Shown: piece by piece, positions 25,530 to 35,610 of the stretch
How the letters are laid out: each line of letters opens with the position of its first letter
Numbering within the stretch: position 1 is the first letter of the stretch
Assembly (NCBI GenBank): GCA_934644775.1
Contig: CAKUDB010000003.1
Location: 78,938 to 142,937 of the forward strand
Source: an uncultured bacterium
Lineage (GTDB): Bacteria; Vulcanimicrobiota; Xenobia; Xenobiales; Xenobiaceae
Direction: 5' to 3'
DNA: 64,000 nucleotides
Position numbers and translations under genes: made by a program
The notes under the pieces: generated by a model
What the model saw: the letters and a program-made list of their open reading frames with translations, nothing else
The model's database searches: none
What the model was told of the DNA's origin: nothing

Positions 25530-25910
25530 TTACTTAAGTATTTCTCCCTCCCAAACGGCCTTTAAAGCTTTCAGCCTTTTATGCCAAAGCTTTTCAACAG
25601 TAGTAAAAGAATGTTGAGCTTGCTGTAAATAGGCTAAACCTCCGCTACGCTCGAGCCAGTTTTCTACGCAAATAATCAGCACTTTCCAATACTCAATCTC
25701 TTTTTCGCTGACTCCTTTTAAAAGCTTATCTACTCTGCCTTTAGATACGCGCCCCGAAGCTTGGCGGCGCACCTCTTCAAACTCTTGCTGTACTCCAGCG
25801 CAGCGCTCTTCTATGCCCAACTTTATATACGGCCAGCGTCTGGAAAATTCATAAGGTGAAAGGGTGCGTTTTTTAGCTTTATCTAAAAAAATAGGTAAAA
25901 AATTCAGCAT
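25530..25910 (-). CDS. Hypothetical protein, first gene of the pseudopilus operon
   Basis: 126 residues; ATG at 25910 with GGGGGG upstream, the same unusual ribosome site as other genes in this operon. It is basic and helical, without signal or membrane segment. I do not recognise a family. Because it leads the operon and faces the divergent regulator, it may belong to the pilus/secretion system, which is an inference. Confidence 0.6.
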   Translation of the reverse strand: MLNFLPIFLDKAKKRTLSPYEFSRRWPYIKLGIEERCAGVQQEFEEVRRQASGRVSKGRVDKLLKGVSEKEIEYWKVLIICVENWLERSGGLAYLQQAQHSFTTVEKLWHKRLKALKAVWEGEILK

Positions 25911-26037
25911 AAAGATTTCCCCCCTTATGGATAAAATTAGCTGTTACAGTTATAAACCTATCCCCTGAAATAAACTGGAAATTTTTTATCTAGGCCAGGG
26001 CAGGAAATTAACTCCTGTAGAATTTAATTATAGAGGT

Positions 26038-28245
26038 GTGATCAAGACAGCCCGGATTCTGGTGCTTGAAGATGACGCGCCGTTGCGAGAGAAGCTCGCC
26101 AGCGTCCTTCAAGACGAGGGATTTGACGTAATGGCCGCAGCCAGGGGGGAAGAAGCTGTCGCGATCTCCTCACGCAAATTATTCGATTTAGTTATTTTAG
26201 ATGTGCATTCAGGCAATTTAAGCCCTTGCCGAACCCTTTCCAGAGTGCACCATTATCTAAAAGAAGCGGCAGTTTTAGCTATTACCCAAACTGTCAGTGA
26301 GGAAGATTCGATAAGATCCCTCCATTTAAGCGCCGCCGACTATTTGCGCAAGCCCTTCGAAGTGAATATCTTTTTAGAGCGTATCGGCCGCCTTCTAAAA
26401 TTAACCCGTCAACACCAACAACAACGCGAAGAGAGCTTGTGTTTACAAGCTTTGCACTCGTGGTCTATTCAAACTTTGCTGAGCAGCTTTTTAGAAGGCC
26501 GCTTTACTAGTCATACGCTCAGAGCAGCCCAAAAAGCCGGACTTTTGGCTAAGAATTTGGCCCAGCAAGCCAACCTCGAATCTCCTATAGTCCAAGAAAT
26601 AGAGATAGGGGCCGTCCTTCAAGCTTTATCTATCCGAGACTATGGGCACAATTCAGTCCCCAGCCTGGAATTATGGGAAGATAGTTTCCTCAAAAACTAC
26701 TCTAAACCCGAATTTACCTTGGCCAGATATATTATTGAGTCTGCCTTATCGGCCTCTTTACAGCTACCTACTTCCAGCTCCCATCCTAAAGAAGACTTGG
26801 CCGACCTTTCCTTGGCTTCCACCTTTTTTCATTGTGGCTACTGGCAAGAAGCGGAAAAGATCTTGCAACATCTAAGTAGCCAACCAACCTTAAGTGGCTT
26901 AAAAGCTCTATTGCGCTTAGCTGCCCTTGGCCTCCATAATGGACAAAAGCGGCAAGCCCTCATCTACCTACAGTCGGCTTTACAAAATGCAGAACGACTG
27001 ACGCCACCAGTTTGGGCCAGAACAGCCTTGGAAGTCTATTTGCTGTATATCACAATTGATCGCTACTATTTTCTACCTGAATTACAAAAAGCCCAAACTA
27101 TTTTGGCCCAGCTCCAACTAGAGCCTCACTTTTCCCGCTCTGTTCTGGCCTCTTCAAGCTGTCTAACCGTAAAAACGGAACAGTTTAACCAAGCTCTAGG
27201 AAATCTCCTTAAAGCCAAATATGAGCTCCAGTTAGAAACAGATCTTCCCTGGCTCTTACCTATCTTGCTCGATTTTTTGACAAAATATTGTCAATTGCCC
27301 TGCGCCTTGGAAAACAAGCTGGTAAAACTACTGCGCTGGCAAAGTGTCCCAATTACTAGCTTACTAAATAAGCAAACTTTAACGCCTAGCCACAGAGCCC
27401 AGCTGGAATTTTTTACCACAAGGTGGAAGAGCCAGCTTTCCGGTGCTTGGCTAGATCGACTTAGTAGCAGCTCCAACCAGAAGTTTTCCCGAGTGCAAGA
27501 GCATTCAGCCAACTCTCAGCCTAACTTAGAATTAAAACTTTTGGGCCAATGTTCTATCAAATTAAATGGTGAAACGGTAAATAGACAACTTTGGACTACC
27601 CAAAAAGCCAAATATTTACTGCTGCGTTTGTTAAATCATGGCACCTATCTAAGCTGCGAGCAAATTATTGAAGAGTTTTGGCCTGAAAGCAGCAACGGAC
27701 AAGCCTGCCTTTGGAAAGCTTTATCTATTATTAAAAAGATCTTTAAGGCTCACTACCCCGACTTCGATCCTATAGCCCGTTGTTCTTCAGCTTTGGCCCC
27801 CAACCCGCGTTTAAAAGTGGTTGCTGATTGGCAAAATCTGGAAAAGTTGTGGCTTCAGTATCGAAGCCACAAAACTATCCATTTACTTAAAGATATTAAA
27901 CAGTTGATTCGAGGCCATTTCTTACCTCAATGCCCTATGGAATGGGCCACTCTAAAGCGAGTCCGTTTAGATTACATATCCTTACAAATTCTTACAGAAT
28001 TGGCCAACTATCAATACCAACAACAAGATTGGCCAGAATTAGTCGAAACAACTTCCCAAGCCATAAATTTAGAGCCACTCCACCAAGAGTCTACTTATTT
28101 ACTAATGCAAGCCTATATGGCTATGCAACAACCTCAATTGGCTGCCCAAACCTTTGAAAATTTGCAAAAAGTATTTAAGAGCCAATTAAACCGCACTCCC
28201 GATCGCCGACTAAGCGAAATTTATCAACAAGCCCGTCAGGCATAA
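26038..28245 (+). CDS. Response regulator with REC, TPR-like and wHTH-BTAD output
   Basis: 735 residues from a GTG start; the AGAGG before it is very close, so the start is tentative. The receiver has EDD (11-13), Asp55 in ILDVH, T in AITQT and K in RKPF, so it should be phosphorylatable. A ~350-residue helical middle follows, then a winged helix (LELKLLGQCSIKLNGE..., CEQIIEEFWPE) and a C-terminal BTAD/TPR segment (LDYISLQILTELANYQYQQQDW), as in SARP-type regulators. Divergent from the pseudopilus operon across 127 bp, so it is a likely regulator of it. Confidence 0.85.
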   Translation: MIKTARILVLEDDAPLREKLASVLQDEGFDVMAAARGEEAVAISSRKLFDLVILDVHSGNLSPCRTLSRVHHYLKEAAVLAITQTVSEEDSIRSLHLSAADYLRKPFEVNIFLERIGRLLKLTRQHQQQREESLCLQALHSWSIQTLLSSFLEGRFTSHTLRAAQKAGLLAKNLAQQANLESPIVQEIEIGAVLQALSIRDYGHNSVPSLELWEDSFLKNYSKPEFTLARYIIESALSASLQLPTSSSHPKEDLADLSLASTFFHCGYWQEAEKILQHLSSQPTLSGLKALLRLAALGLHNGQKRQALIYLQSALQNAERLTPPVWARTALEVYLLYITIDRYYFLPELQKAQTILAQLQLEPHFSRSVLASSSCLTVKTEQFNQALGNLLKAKYELQLETDLPWLLPILLDFLTKYCQLPCALENKLVKLLRWQSVPITSLLNKQTLTPSHRAQLEFFTTRWKSQLSGAWLDRLSSSSNQKFSRVQEHSANSQPNLELKLLGQCSIKLNGETVNRQLWTTQKAKYLLLRLLNHGTYLSCEQIIEEFWPESSNGQACLWKALSIIKKIFKAHYPDFDPIARCSSALAPNPRLKVVADWQNLEKLWLQYRSHKTIHLLKDIKQLIRGHFLPQCPMEWATLKRVRLDYISLQILTELANYQYQQQDWPELVETTSQAINLEPLHQESTYLLMQAYMAMQQPQLAAQTFENLQKVFKSQLNRTPDRRLSEIYQQARQA

Positions 28246-28254
28246 TTTTTTAAC

Positions 28255-28288
28255 AAAAAGGCAGGAGCCGCTCAGCACCTGCCTCTTT
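28255..28288. terminator. Bidirectional terminator
   Basis: AGGCAGG (28259-28265) pairs with CCTGCCT (28278-28284) around a 12-nt loop, with an A-tract on the left and CTTT on the right. Lies between the regulator gene and the convergent transporter gene. Confidence 0.7.
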
Positions 28289-28322
28289 GCTATTTTAAGT
28301 TCTGTTTAACCTAGTTCTTACT

Positions 28323-29906
28323 TTAGCCTTTATCCTGGCTTTCACTCTCAGCTTCTACCGGAGAAGGGCTATCTACTAGAGCGGCACTGTGGCCAGTTTT
28401 GGCCCACCATACAGAATAGACTAAGATAAGCAAAGCAGTTATAAAGCCGATACAAGCCATAATTTCCCACATGGCAGCCACATTGTGATGGTGGTACATA
28501 AACTGAGTTAAATCATCGGCTGTACGACCACTTAAAGCCACCAATTGGTTGAAAGCTTCTCCTGGCCTAATAGCCGCCACTTGATCTGGCGTCATTAAAT
28601 TATTATCGACCAACATCTGTCTAGAGAAGGTATCTTTAGAGGCCAATTTGTCGTAAAGTCGGGGAGCGACTAGCCCTTCTAAGGTGGAGCCTATGGCAAA
28701 GGACATCTGTCCCAAGCCCAAGTACATGCCCTTCTTATCGCTGGAGGCTAAGTGGGTACCCACAAATTCACTAAATTTCGGACTAGAGAGCATTTCGCCG
28801 ACACTAAAGACAGCAATCGATAATAGACAGAACCATCCCATATGGGAGATACCGATTAAGCACATTGATAAGGCCGCCAAAGCTGTACCCAGCGCAATAC
28901 TGCGCAAGATGCGCATTTTCGAGGATAACCAAGCGAAGAAGAAACAAGTAAACATGATCATGCCGCAGTTCAGGTTCAACATACCTTCAGGCTGAATGAA
29001 AGTCTTAGTTTTATCCAAAATCATAATAAAACTGACTACGACATTGTCGGTATTGAGGAAATGAGAAACTGTGGTAACGACATCGCGACTATCTACCCAA
29101 TCTCGAATATGTAAGGGCAAAACGTCAAACATACAATTGAACATAAAGTAGAAGCCGGTAAAAATAGCCAAAAAGACGCATAAATGGGGGCGCTTCAATT
29201 CGTTGATCGTCTCCCAAATAATATTGCGCTGTTTCTCTTTCTTTTTTTCGCGCTCTTTAGCTAAGGCCAAACGTTCTTCTAAACCAGGCTCTTTATAAGT
29301 GAGTAAAAGGAGGAAATTACAAGCTATAATGAGAGCACAAGCCAAAAACACGTGGCTCCACTCCATCTTACGCAAAAAGCCGGCTAGAACTGGGCCGATA
29401 AAGCCGCCAATATTTACGGTTTGATAAAAAACGCCCCAGGCCATGGAACTATTTTCTGGTTTGGTAGCCTTGGCTAAAGTTCCTTGGATACCGGGCTTAA
29501 AGATGGCCGTCCCTGTGGCCAAACAGACGGCTCCGATCATAAAACCGTAAAAGGTTGGAAAGGCGGCCATAATCAAATAAGCACTCATTTTTACGGCCGT
29601 AGAGATACCGATCATAAGCTTATAGCCATAACGATCTGCCAAACCGCCGACAAAAATAGGGATAAATCCTTGGAATCCAGACCAAACCATTAAGATAATG
29701 CCGAATTTGGCCGCCGTCACTCCCAATCCACCTTCAGATGCCGGAGCCGTAGCATATAAGCCAGCCACAGCGCGTACACCGTAATAGGCTAAGCGCTCGA
29801 CCATTTCCATAGCGCCTACTACCCAAAAGACATAGCCCAGGCTCATTAGCGCCGCCAATAGTCCCAACTGTTTTATATCAGTAGCATTTTTATCGTTTTG
29901 CCCCAT
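28323..29906 (-). CDS. POT/PTR-family proton-dependent peptide transporter (MFS)
   Basis: About 527 residues from the ATG at 29906 (GAGAG upstream). A TTG at 29942 would add twelve residues. Membrane helices span most of the protein. The N-terminus has the POT motif MVERLAYYGVR, then GGLADRYGYK in the first cytoplasmic loop and GTAIFKPGIQGTLA. POT proteins import di- and tripeptides with protons. The large, charged central loop (KEREKKKEKQRN) and a long periplasmic stretch after helix 10 are notable. It is transcribed alone. Confidence 0.85.
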   Translation of the reverse strand: MGQNDKNATDIKQLGLLAALMSLGYVFWVVGAMEMVERLAYYGVRAVAGLYATAPASEGGLGVTAAKFGIILMVWSGFQGFIPIFVGGLADRYGYKLMIGISTAVKMSAYLIMAAFPTFYGFMIGAVCLATGTAIFKPGIQGTLAKATKPENSSMAWGVFYQTVNIGGFIGPVLAGFLRKMEWSHVFLACALIIACNFLLLLTYKEPGLEERLALAKEREKKKEKQRNIIWETINELKRPHLCVFLAIFTGFYFMFNCMFDVLPLHIRDWVDSRDVVTTVSHFLNTDNVVVSFIMILDKTKTFIQPEGMLNLNCGMIMFTCFFFAWLSSKMRILRSIALGTALAALSMCLIGISHMGWFCLLSIAVFSVGEMLSSPKFSEFVGTHLASSDKKGMYLGLGQMSFAIGSTLEGLVAPRLYDKLASKDTFSRQMLVDNNLMTPDQVAAIRPGEAFNQLVALSGRTADDLTQFMYHHHNVAAMWEIMACIGFITALLILVYSVWWAKTGHSAALVDSPSPVEAESESQDKG

Positions 29907-29963
29907 ATACACTCTCTCTTTTGTTAAAATAGGCTGTTCCAATTACAGCTTGCCAAAAAGAAA

Positions 29964-29995
29964 AGGCGACCCGCTACTCAATTTAGCGAACCGCC
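29964..29995 (-). terminator. Terminator after the coiled-coil protein gene
   Basis: On the minus strand an imperfect stem (AGGCGGTTCGCTAA with TAGCGGGTCGCCT) is followed by TTTTCTTTTT. It lies just downstream of the stop at 30025. Confidence 0.7.
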
Positions 29996-30024
29996 TACTG
30001 GCTAAAAATCCTATCTCTACTCGA

Positions 30025-33000
30025 CTAAACGGATCCGCCTCTATTTCTAAAAAGCTTAAAACCACCGCGACGCGCAGGATCGGCTCCGGTATCTACACTT
30101 TCGCCCTTTACCTGTTTAGCCAAAATTTCCGACCACTCTTTGCGCTCACGCTCATACAGTTGCTGCTGCTCAAAGAGCGATTGCTTAGTGCGCTCTAACT
30201 CGTCCCGTAAGCGAGCCCTATCTTGATGAGACTCTTCGATAAGTCGATCCTTTTCAGCATTTTCTGCCTCGAAGTTGGCTAAAGCCTCCAGCATTTGGGC
30301 CGATTGTTTTTGCAAAGAATCAGAATCACTGCGTACTGAAAGCTCATAGCGCAACGAATCGTTCTCGGCTTTAAGCTTACCGAGCTTATCTAAAGCTTCG
30401 TTGAGCTCTTTACTAGCGCCGCCGCCCTCTTTAGCCTTAGCTTCATACTCTTTAAGTTTGGCCTTAGTCTCATTGAGCTCTAAATTGACCGCGTCTAAGC
30501 GATCCTGCATACGAACTTCTACCGCTTTAACAGCGTCATAATCGTCTCCGAACTCATGGCTCTCTTCGATTTCAGCTTGTAAAGCCTCATTTTTAGCTTG
30601 CAAAGTATTTATGCGCCTAAGTAAACGCGATTTCTCACTTTCCAATCGCGCAGAACTATCTTGCAAAGCCTTCTCTCTCTGAGCAATAGCGGCAACTTGC
30701 TTATCAAGCTCAGCCTGGCTGGCCGCCGCCTGAGCTTGGGCCTGAGCCAACTCCGACTCCAATTTTTCTAAAGACTGACGATTCTCATCTTGGGCCTTAG
30801 CCAACAATTCTTCGGCTTCGGCTTGAGCATTTTCTAATTGTATACGCAATTCTTCACGAGAGTTTTCAGCCTCTTCGACTTTAGCTTGTTGCTCCTCAAA
30901 CTCTCTCTCGGCTTCTTCCAAACGGGACTCGGCCTCTTTAAGCTTAGCCAAAGCTTCGGAAGTTTCTTTGTGAGCCTCCGCAGCCATATTTTCCAATTCG
31001 GCCGACTGAGCTTTGGTAGATTTAACTACCGTCTGCATTTGTACCAGTTCAGCCTTGGCCCCTTCGGCTTCTTCCTCTTTCTTTTTGTAAGCTTCAGAAA
31101 GATCGTCGTAAGCAGTATTCGAATGGTCGAGCTGCTTTCTGGCCTCTTCCGCCTCTTCTTTGGCTGATTCGAGCAAAGCCCTAATCTCATCGAGCTCGTT
31201 GGCCGAGTCGCTACACTCTTGATTGGCCTTCTTAAGCTGACCAGATACTTCCTCAAAGTGGGCTTTTAGCTCCTGAATAGCTTTGTCCCTCTGCTCTAAC
31301 TCAGCTTGCAAAGCCGAAGCCTGAGCCGCGTTGCCGGAACGGTCATCCTGCAACTGACCTTTAATCTGCTCAATTTCAGAGACGTACTCCTGAGCTTGTT
31401 TGCGCAACTCATTATTTTGTGTTTGCAAACTAATATAATCTTGCTGTAACTTACCAAAAGCTTCGTCAGAGCCGCTGGCCGTACTTTGCAACTTCTTACA
31501 AGTCTCCCGCAAACTTTCCAGCTCGTCGTAATCATCTTTGGCCTGAGCATTTTCTTTCTTTAAACGCTCACACTCGTCTTTAAGGCTGCGGTTGTCTTTT
31601 TGCAAGTTGCCAATTAAAACTTGGAAAGTAGAAGACTCTTCTTCACAAGCTTCGTATTTAGCTTCACAATCGCTATATTTCTGTTCTAAAGCAGAACATT
31701 GCTCGGTAAGCTCTTTCTTGGCATTGGTCAGTTCGTCAACGTGGCTAACGATCTTTTCCATAAAGTCGCCGACATTTAAGCCATAAGCATCTAAGGGGGT
31801 GCGCAAAACTTCCAAACGGTTCAAGATAGCATTTACGTTGGCACCACTCTCATTTACTTCTGAATGTTCTTTGGCCATGCGCTCATGCTCAGTGCGCAAA
31901 TTATTATATTTTTGGGTAAGTAAGTCATATTTTTTCTGTAAGTTGCCCAGAGCCGCACTACCAGCACTATCTTGTTTAGCTTCTAACTTATCCAGTGTAG
32001 AACGAATTTGGGCAAAATTCTCCACCATATCATGAGGAAGCTCGGCTGGCCCCTTATCGATAGTATTGAAACGCTCGGTACAAAAAGTACGCAAGGAGGC
32101 CAAATCCTGACGAATACTGCTGAACATAGTCTCGGCAAAAATACGTATCGACTTACTCTCAGTCTCAAGCGGAGCGGAGCTAGTAGGGAGGTGAGTTAAT
32201 TTATCTTCGATACGGGCCAAAGCCTTATCTACCGAACTGCCTCCAGGACTTGGCAAAGCAGAGGGACGGCGCGACTCTTCGCGGATTTCGTTAAATAATT
32301 TAATCAATCTGGCTTGAGCTCTGGCTAAAGGCTCTACAGCTCGCTCGATTGTCTGCTCTAATTGAGCACCATTTATAGCGGCAGAAGCTCTCTCAGCCTT
32401 GGTGCCGTTTCTATCCGATCTAGAGCCATTTGAAGCCTTATCTATTCCCGAAGAACAAGAGCGCAGAGGTAGTTCCATCTCCAAATAGCGCATTTGTGAC
32501 TCGTATTCGTCTAAATCGCGATCGTAAAAAGACGAATAGTCTAGGGCCACCGGGGCGACGCCGGTCAGACTCTCGAAAGTAATCGGAGGCGCAGAGACAC
32601 TCAAGGTAGATTCTCCATCGACACTATCGGGTATAGGCTGAGCATGGGGGATTGCATGTTCGGGGATAGGAAGGGTCGCTCCCCTACTTCTATCCATTGG
32701 AGGTGGAGAAGCTTTGAAAGTATCCGCCGCCTTCTGAAGAGGCTGGGGCTGAGCTATGGGCTCAGGCTCGGGCTCAGGATAGCCGTAGTAGTTAGCAGGA
32801 TCGGAAGCGCTGTCTTGAGCTCCCATGTATCCCTTAGCCGCGCTAGGTTGAGGACTATTCTTAACCGCTCCCGCCGCCTTAGCAGACTCTTCACTTCTGC
32901 CATATTCGGAAAGAAGACGCTGTACATCGTGATGGCGCAAAACGACATCACCAGCTCGGCGCGAGGAGGCTACCTTACCGTCGCTTACCCACTCGCGGAT

Positions 33001-33060
33001 AACATCGGCAGGAACATCTATTAACTCAGAAACTTCATCGATAGTGTAAAACTTAGACAT
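30025..33060 (-). CDS. Giant MerR-type HTH plus coiled-coil protein
   Basis: 1011 residues. Residues 1-60 (YTIDEVSELIDVPADVIREWVSDGKV...RRAGDVVLRHHDVQRLL) form a MerR/excisionase-type HTH. A Pro/Ser-rich linker to ~230 follows, then a very long heptad-rich coiled coil from ~230 to ~990 (many E/K/Q-rich stretches), ending in a short basic tail (GFKLFRNRGGSV). No signal peptide or membrane helix. Such a protein could bind DNA and act as a chromosome- or cell-organising scaffold; that is inference. Alternatives: a cytoskeletal coiled-coil protein. It is monocistronic. Confidence 0.75.
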   Translation of the reverse strand: MSKFYTIDEVSELIDVPADVIREWVSDGKVASSRRAGDVVLRHHDVQRLLSEYGRSEESAKAAGAVKNSPQPSAAKGYMGAQDSASDPANYYGYPEPEPEPIAQPQPLQKAADTFKASPPPMDRSRGATLPIPEHAIPHAQPIPDSVDGESTLSVSAPPITFESLTGVAPVALDYSSFYDRDLDEYESQMRYLEMELPLRSCSSGIDKASNGSRSDRNGTKAERASAAINGAQLEQTIERAVEPLARAQARLIKLFNEIREESRRPSALPSPGGSSVDKALARIEDKLTHLPTSSAPLETESKSIRIFAETMFSSIRQDLASLRTFCTERFNTIDKGPAELPHDMVENFAQIRSTLDKLEAKQDSAGSAALGNLQKKYDLLTQKYNNLRTEHERMAKEHSEVNESGANVNAILNRLEVLRTPLDAYGLNVGDFMEKIVSHVDELTNAKKELTEQCSALEQKYSDCEAKYEACEEESSTFQVLIGNLQKDNRSLKDECERLKKENAQAKDDYDELESLRETCKKLQSTASGSDEAFGKLQQDYISLQTQNNELRKQAQEYVSEIEQIKGQLQDDRSGNAAQASALQAELEQRDKAIQELKAHFEEVSGQLKKANQECSDSANELDEIRALLESAKEEAEEARKQLDHSNTAYDDLSEAYKKKEEEAEGAKAELVQMQTVVKSTKAQSAELENMAAEAHKETSEALAKLKEAESRLEEAEREFEEQQAKVEEAENSREELRIQLENAQAEAEELLAKAQDENRQSLEKLESELAQAQAQAAASQAELDKQVAAIAQREKALQDSSARLESEKSRLLRRINTLQAKNEALQAEIEESHEFGDDYDAVKAVEVRMQDRLDAVNLELNETKAKLKEYEAKAKEGGGASKELNEALDKLGKLKAENDSLRYELSVRSDSDSLQKQSAQMLEALANFEAENAEKDRLIEESHQDRARLRDELERTKQSLFEQQQLYERERKEWSEILAKQVKGESVDTGADPARRGGFKLFRNRGGSV

Positions 33061-33211
33061 TGGGGGGAGATTTCGAGCTCCCCTTCTCTTTTCCTATGCA
33101 AGGATATTTGCATAAAACAAGGAATTTTCGCAGATATTTTTATCAAGTTACCCTATTTACAAGCCGTATGCCATGCGGCTGAAGTTTTTCTTTATTTAGA
33201 GGCCGAATCCA

Positions 33212-34045
33212 ATGAAAAATAGATGTTCCCTTTTTCTGCTTATCGCCTTGTTAGGAGCCATAGCCTTGCTGACCTCAGCTTGTAGTAAAGGCACTTCCAA
33301 AGGTACCGGTGCCCAGACTATTGTCAAAAATAGCCATTTCAAAATGACAGCTCCAGCCGCCGATCGCTACGAAAATATTGAAGGTACCGCCTTGTATAGC
33401 GCAGCTCCCGATATAACCGAGCGGCTGGCCGCTTTGGGGGGTAAAGCTCCCGAAAACATAAGGGCCTTCTTTATTTTGCTCAATCCCAAAGCTCCCTCGG
33501 AAGCCATCTTAGTTAGAGCCGCTTCCGACGTACCAGAAGATGCTTACAAAAATCAATCGAGCAGCATAATCGTAGTTACTGGCGACGTAAAGTCGGTAGA
33601 TTGCCAACCTTTAGCAGCCTATATGAAAGAAACATTAGGTGTAGATTTAGCCCTTACCGCCTCTGGAGAGCTGGCTTATATCGACGCCGAGAATCCTATT
33701 AACTTCAATATTTCCAATGTAAGTAAATCGGAGGCGGCGGCTCAAAGAGCGGGTAAAGCTATCAACTTACCCTTAGAGGGAACTCCTCTGGGACAGCCCA
33801 AAGATAGCACCATAAAAACCAATATTGTCAATGAGGAAGCGCCCGCCCCCAACTCCGAGCCTTCTCAATCAGCTGACAATATTACCCAAGCTGCCGAAAA
33901 AGCCCAAGATAATGCCAATAGTTCGGCCAGTTCTTCCGCTCCTAGCGAAGCAGCCCTCAATGATATTCCCAATGCCGTACCTACTCCTCACAATCAAGAC
34001 GGCACTCCAGAAGATTATTCTGTCGAACCGACTCCAGCTTTTTAA
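33212..34045 (+). CDS. Lipoprotein of unknown function
   Basis: 277 residues; GAGG upstream of the ATG. Signal peptide LFLLIALLGAIALLTSAC with a lipobox (TSAC; Cys ~24). The mature body has a globular part to ~residue 170, then a Ser/Pro/Asn-rich tail. No known family recognised. It is 95 bp upstream of the FlhA-like gene on the same strand and may be co-transcribed with it. Confidence 0.65.
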   Translation: MKNRCSLFLLIALLGAIALLTSACSKGTSKGTGAQTIVKNSHFKMTAPAADRYENIEGTALYSAAPDITERLAALGGKAPENIRAFFILLNPKAPSEAILVRAASDVPEDAYKNQSSSIIVVTGDVKSVDCQPLAAYMKETLGVDLALTASGELAYIDAENPINFNISNVSKSEAAAQRAGKAINLPLEGTPLGQPKDSTIKTNIVNEEAPAPNSEPSQSADNITQAAEKAQDNANSSASSSAPSEAALNDIPNAVPTPHNQDGTPEDYSVEPTPAF

Positions 34046-34140
34046 GGCCTTAACCTTTTTTTTCCGCCAAGTATAGCGTGTTTTGACTAAACTAACTCCG
34101 GCGCAGCCAACTCGCCGTAGTTTTCAAAGGAGAGATACTT

Positions 34141-35610
34141 ATGCCACTGCCCAAAATAGACGAAACTACCAATGAAGTTAAACTTTTCAGTCTAACTGAT
34201 TATAAAGCCGATTTTATTCCTTGGAAACGCAGTGAAAGAGGGCAGCAAGTTTACATCAAACTAGTCCGCGAGTCAGAGAATGCTCTCCTTTATGTGGGGG
34301 AAAACTGCATAATGGACGCCGAGCTTCAGCAAGCCCTAATCCGCTTAGTAAATGAAGGTTGGAACGTAGCTGGAGAAGTGACCATGTCTTTTGAAGGCTC
34401 TAAAGAGCCAGGCATCGATCCCTACGTTTACCAAGATCCGATAGTTTTGGAGCTGGGCAAAGGGCTCTTGCCTTTACTAGATCCTCAGCAAAATGCTCCT
34501 TTAGTTTCAGCTATGCCGGGCTTACGCGACGAAATAGCCAGAGAATCGGGCTTAGTTCCAGCGGGTGTACGTATTAAGGACAATTTACGCTTAGATCCTT
34601 GTCGCTATACCGTTTTATTACACAATTCGCCTATAGCTAGCGGAGAGATTTACTTAGACAGATTTTTAGCTATTGGTTCTTTTGAGCAATTGTCCACCTT
34701 GGAAGGCTGGGCCGCTATTGAGCCAACTTATCGCATGAAAGCCAAATGGATCGAAGCTTCTTTAAGAGAAAAAGCCGAGAAGTCAGGTTGTCTCTTGGTC
34801 GGCCCCATGCAAGTGCTCTTGACCCATCTTAAAAATTTAATGCTCGAAGCTGCTCCAGAATTATTAGGGCTCCAAGATACCTTCAACTTAGTCTCCAGAT
34901 TGCAAATTACCCACCCAGTAGTAGTAAGAGAATTTGTCCAAGACGGCAAGAAGTTGCGTGTCCTCCGTAAAGTTTTACAAACTTTGCTTAACGAGCGCGT
35001 AGCCTTAAATAATTTAGTTACCATTTTAGAGACTATCGGCGACAATTTAACTGAACAGCTCAGTCTAGATAATAGCTATATCGAAAGATTGGCTAACCAA
35101 TGTCGTTTAGCTTTAGCTAGACAAATTTGCTGGGCTAACCTTACGCCTAATGGCGAGTTACAAGCAGCCGTTACCGGAGATAAATTGGAAGGCGATTTAT
35201 ACGCCTTAAAAGATTTGTTGTCGCAAGAAAAGGCTCAAAGCCACCAAGAAGACTCTTTAGTCGATAAAATTATCTCTTGTCTTAAAGAGAGGTTGCAAGC
35301 TGCCGGTAATCCCGGAGTAATTATTACTGCTCCCGACTTACGCAGTTTCTTATCTAAGCTTATAAGCGAAGATATTCCCCATATGTGCCTGTTGTCTACT
35401 CAAGAAGTGGCCAAAGGGCGCGTCAAGTTAATCGTCAACGGCGTACTCGACTATAAGAAGGAAGAGAGTAATTCCTCAGTTTCACCAGAGACAGAGAAAG
35501 AGCCCATTAAAGCTGAACTTAAAGAGGGCGAAGCTAAACCGACAGAAGTGGCTGCCACCAGCGAAGGCTTTATGGCCATATTTAAAAAGTCAAGCAAAAA
35601 AAATAAATGA
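34141..35610 (+). CDS. Stand-alone FlhA/SctV-type export-gate cytoplasmic domain
   Basis: 489 residues; GGAG upstream of the ATG. Residues ~99-436 match the FlhA/SctV cytoplasmic domain: VLELGKGLLPLLD, GVRIKDNL (~142-149), GEIYLDRFLAI, LRKVLQTLLNERVALNNLVTILE (~275-297), ALARQIC and ITAPDLRSFLSKL...PHMCLLSTQEV (~395-423). In flagellar and injectisome export gates this domain forms a nonameric ring under a membrane domain of ~8 helices. Here there is no membrane helix at all; residues 1-98 are a different soluble region and the tail (440-489) is charged. Overlaps the next gene by 4 bp (ATGA). Whether it works in export is unknown. Confidence 0.85.
   Translation: MPLPKIDETTNEVKLFSLTDYKADFIPWKRSERGQQVYIKLVRESENALLYVGENCIMDAELQQALIRLVNEGWNVAGEVTMSFEGSKEPGIDPYVYQDPIVLELGKGLLPLLDPQQNAPLVSAMPGLRDEIARESGLVPAGVRIKDNLRLDPCRYTVLLHNSPIASGEIYLDRFLAIGSFEQLSTLEGWAAIEPTYRMKAKWIEASLREKAEKSGCLLVGPMQVLLTHLKNLMLEAAPELLGLQDTFNLVSRLQITHPVVVREFVQDGKKLRVLRKVLQTLLNERVALNNLVTILETIGDNLTEQLSLDNSYIERLANQCRLALARQICWANLTPNGELQAAVTGDKLEGDLYALKDLLSQEKAQSHQEDSLVDKIISCLKERLQAAGNPGVIITAPDLRSFLSKLISEDIPHMCLLSTQEVAKGRVKLIVNGVLDYKKEESNSSVSPETEKEPIKAELKEGEAKPTEVAATSEGFMAIFKKSSKKNK

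Noticed and set aside
34141..35610. Full-length FlhA with a frameshifted membrane domain upstream
   Set aside because: The upstream 0.9 kb encodes an intact lipoprotein in another frame, and residues 1-98 of the protein are soluble, so there is no hidden membrane domain next to it.
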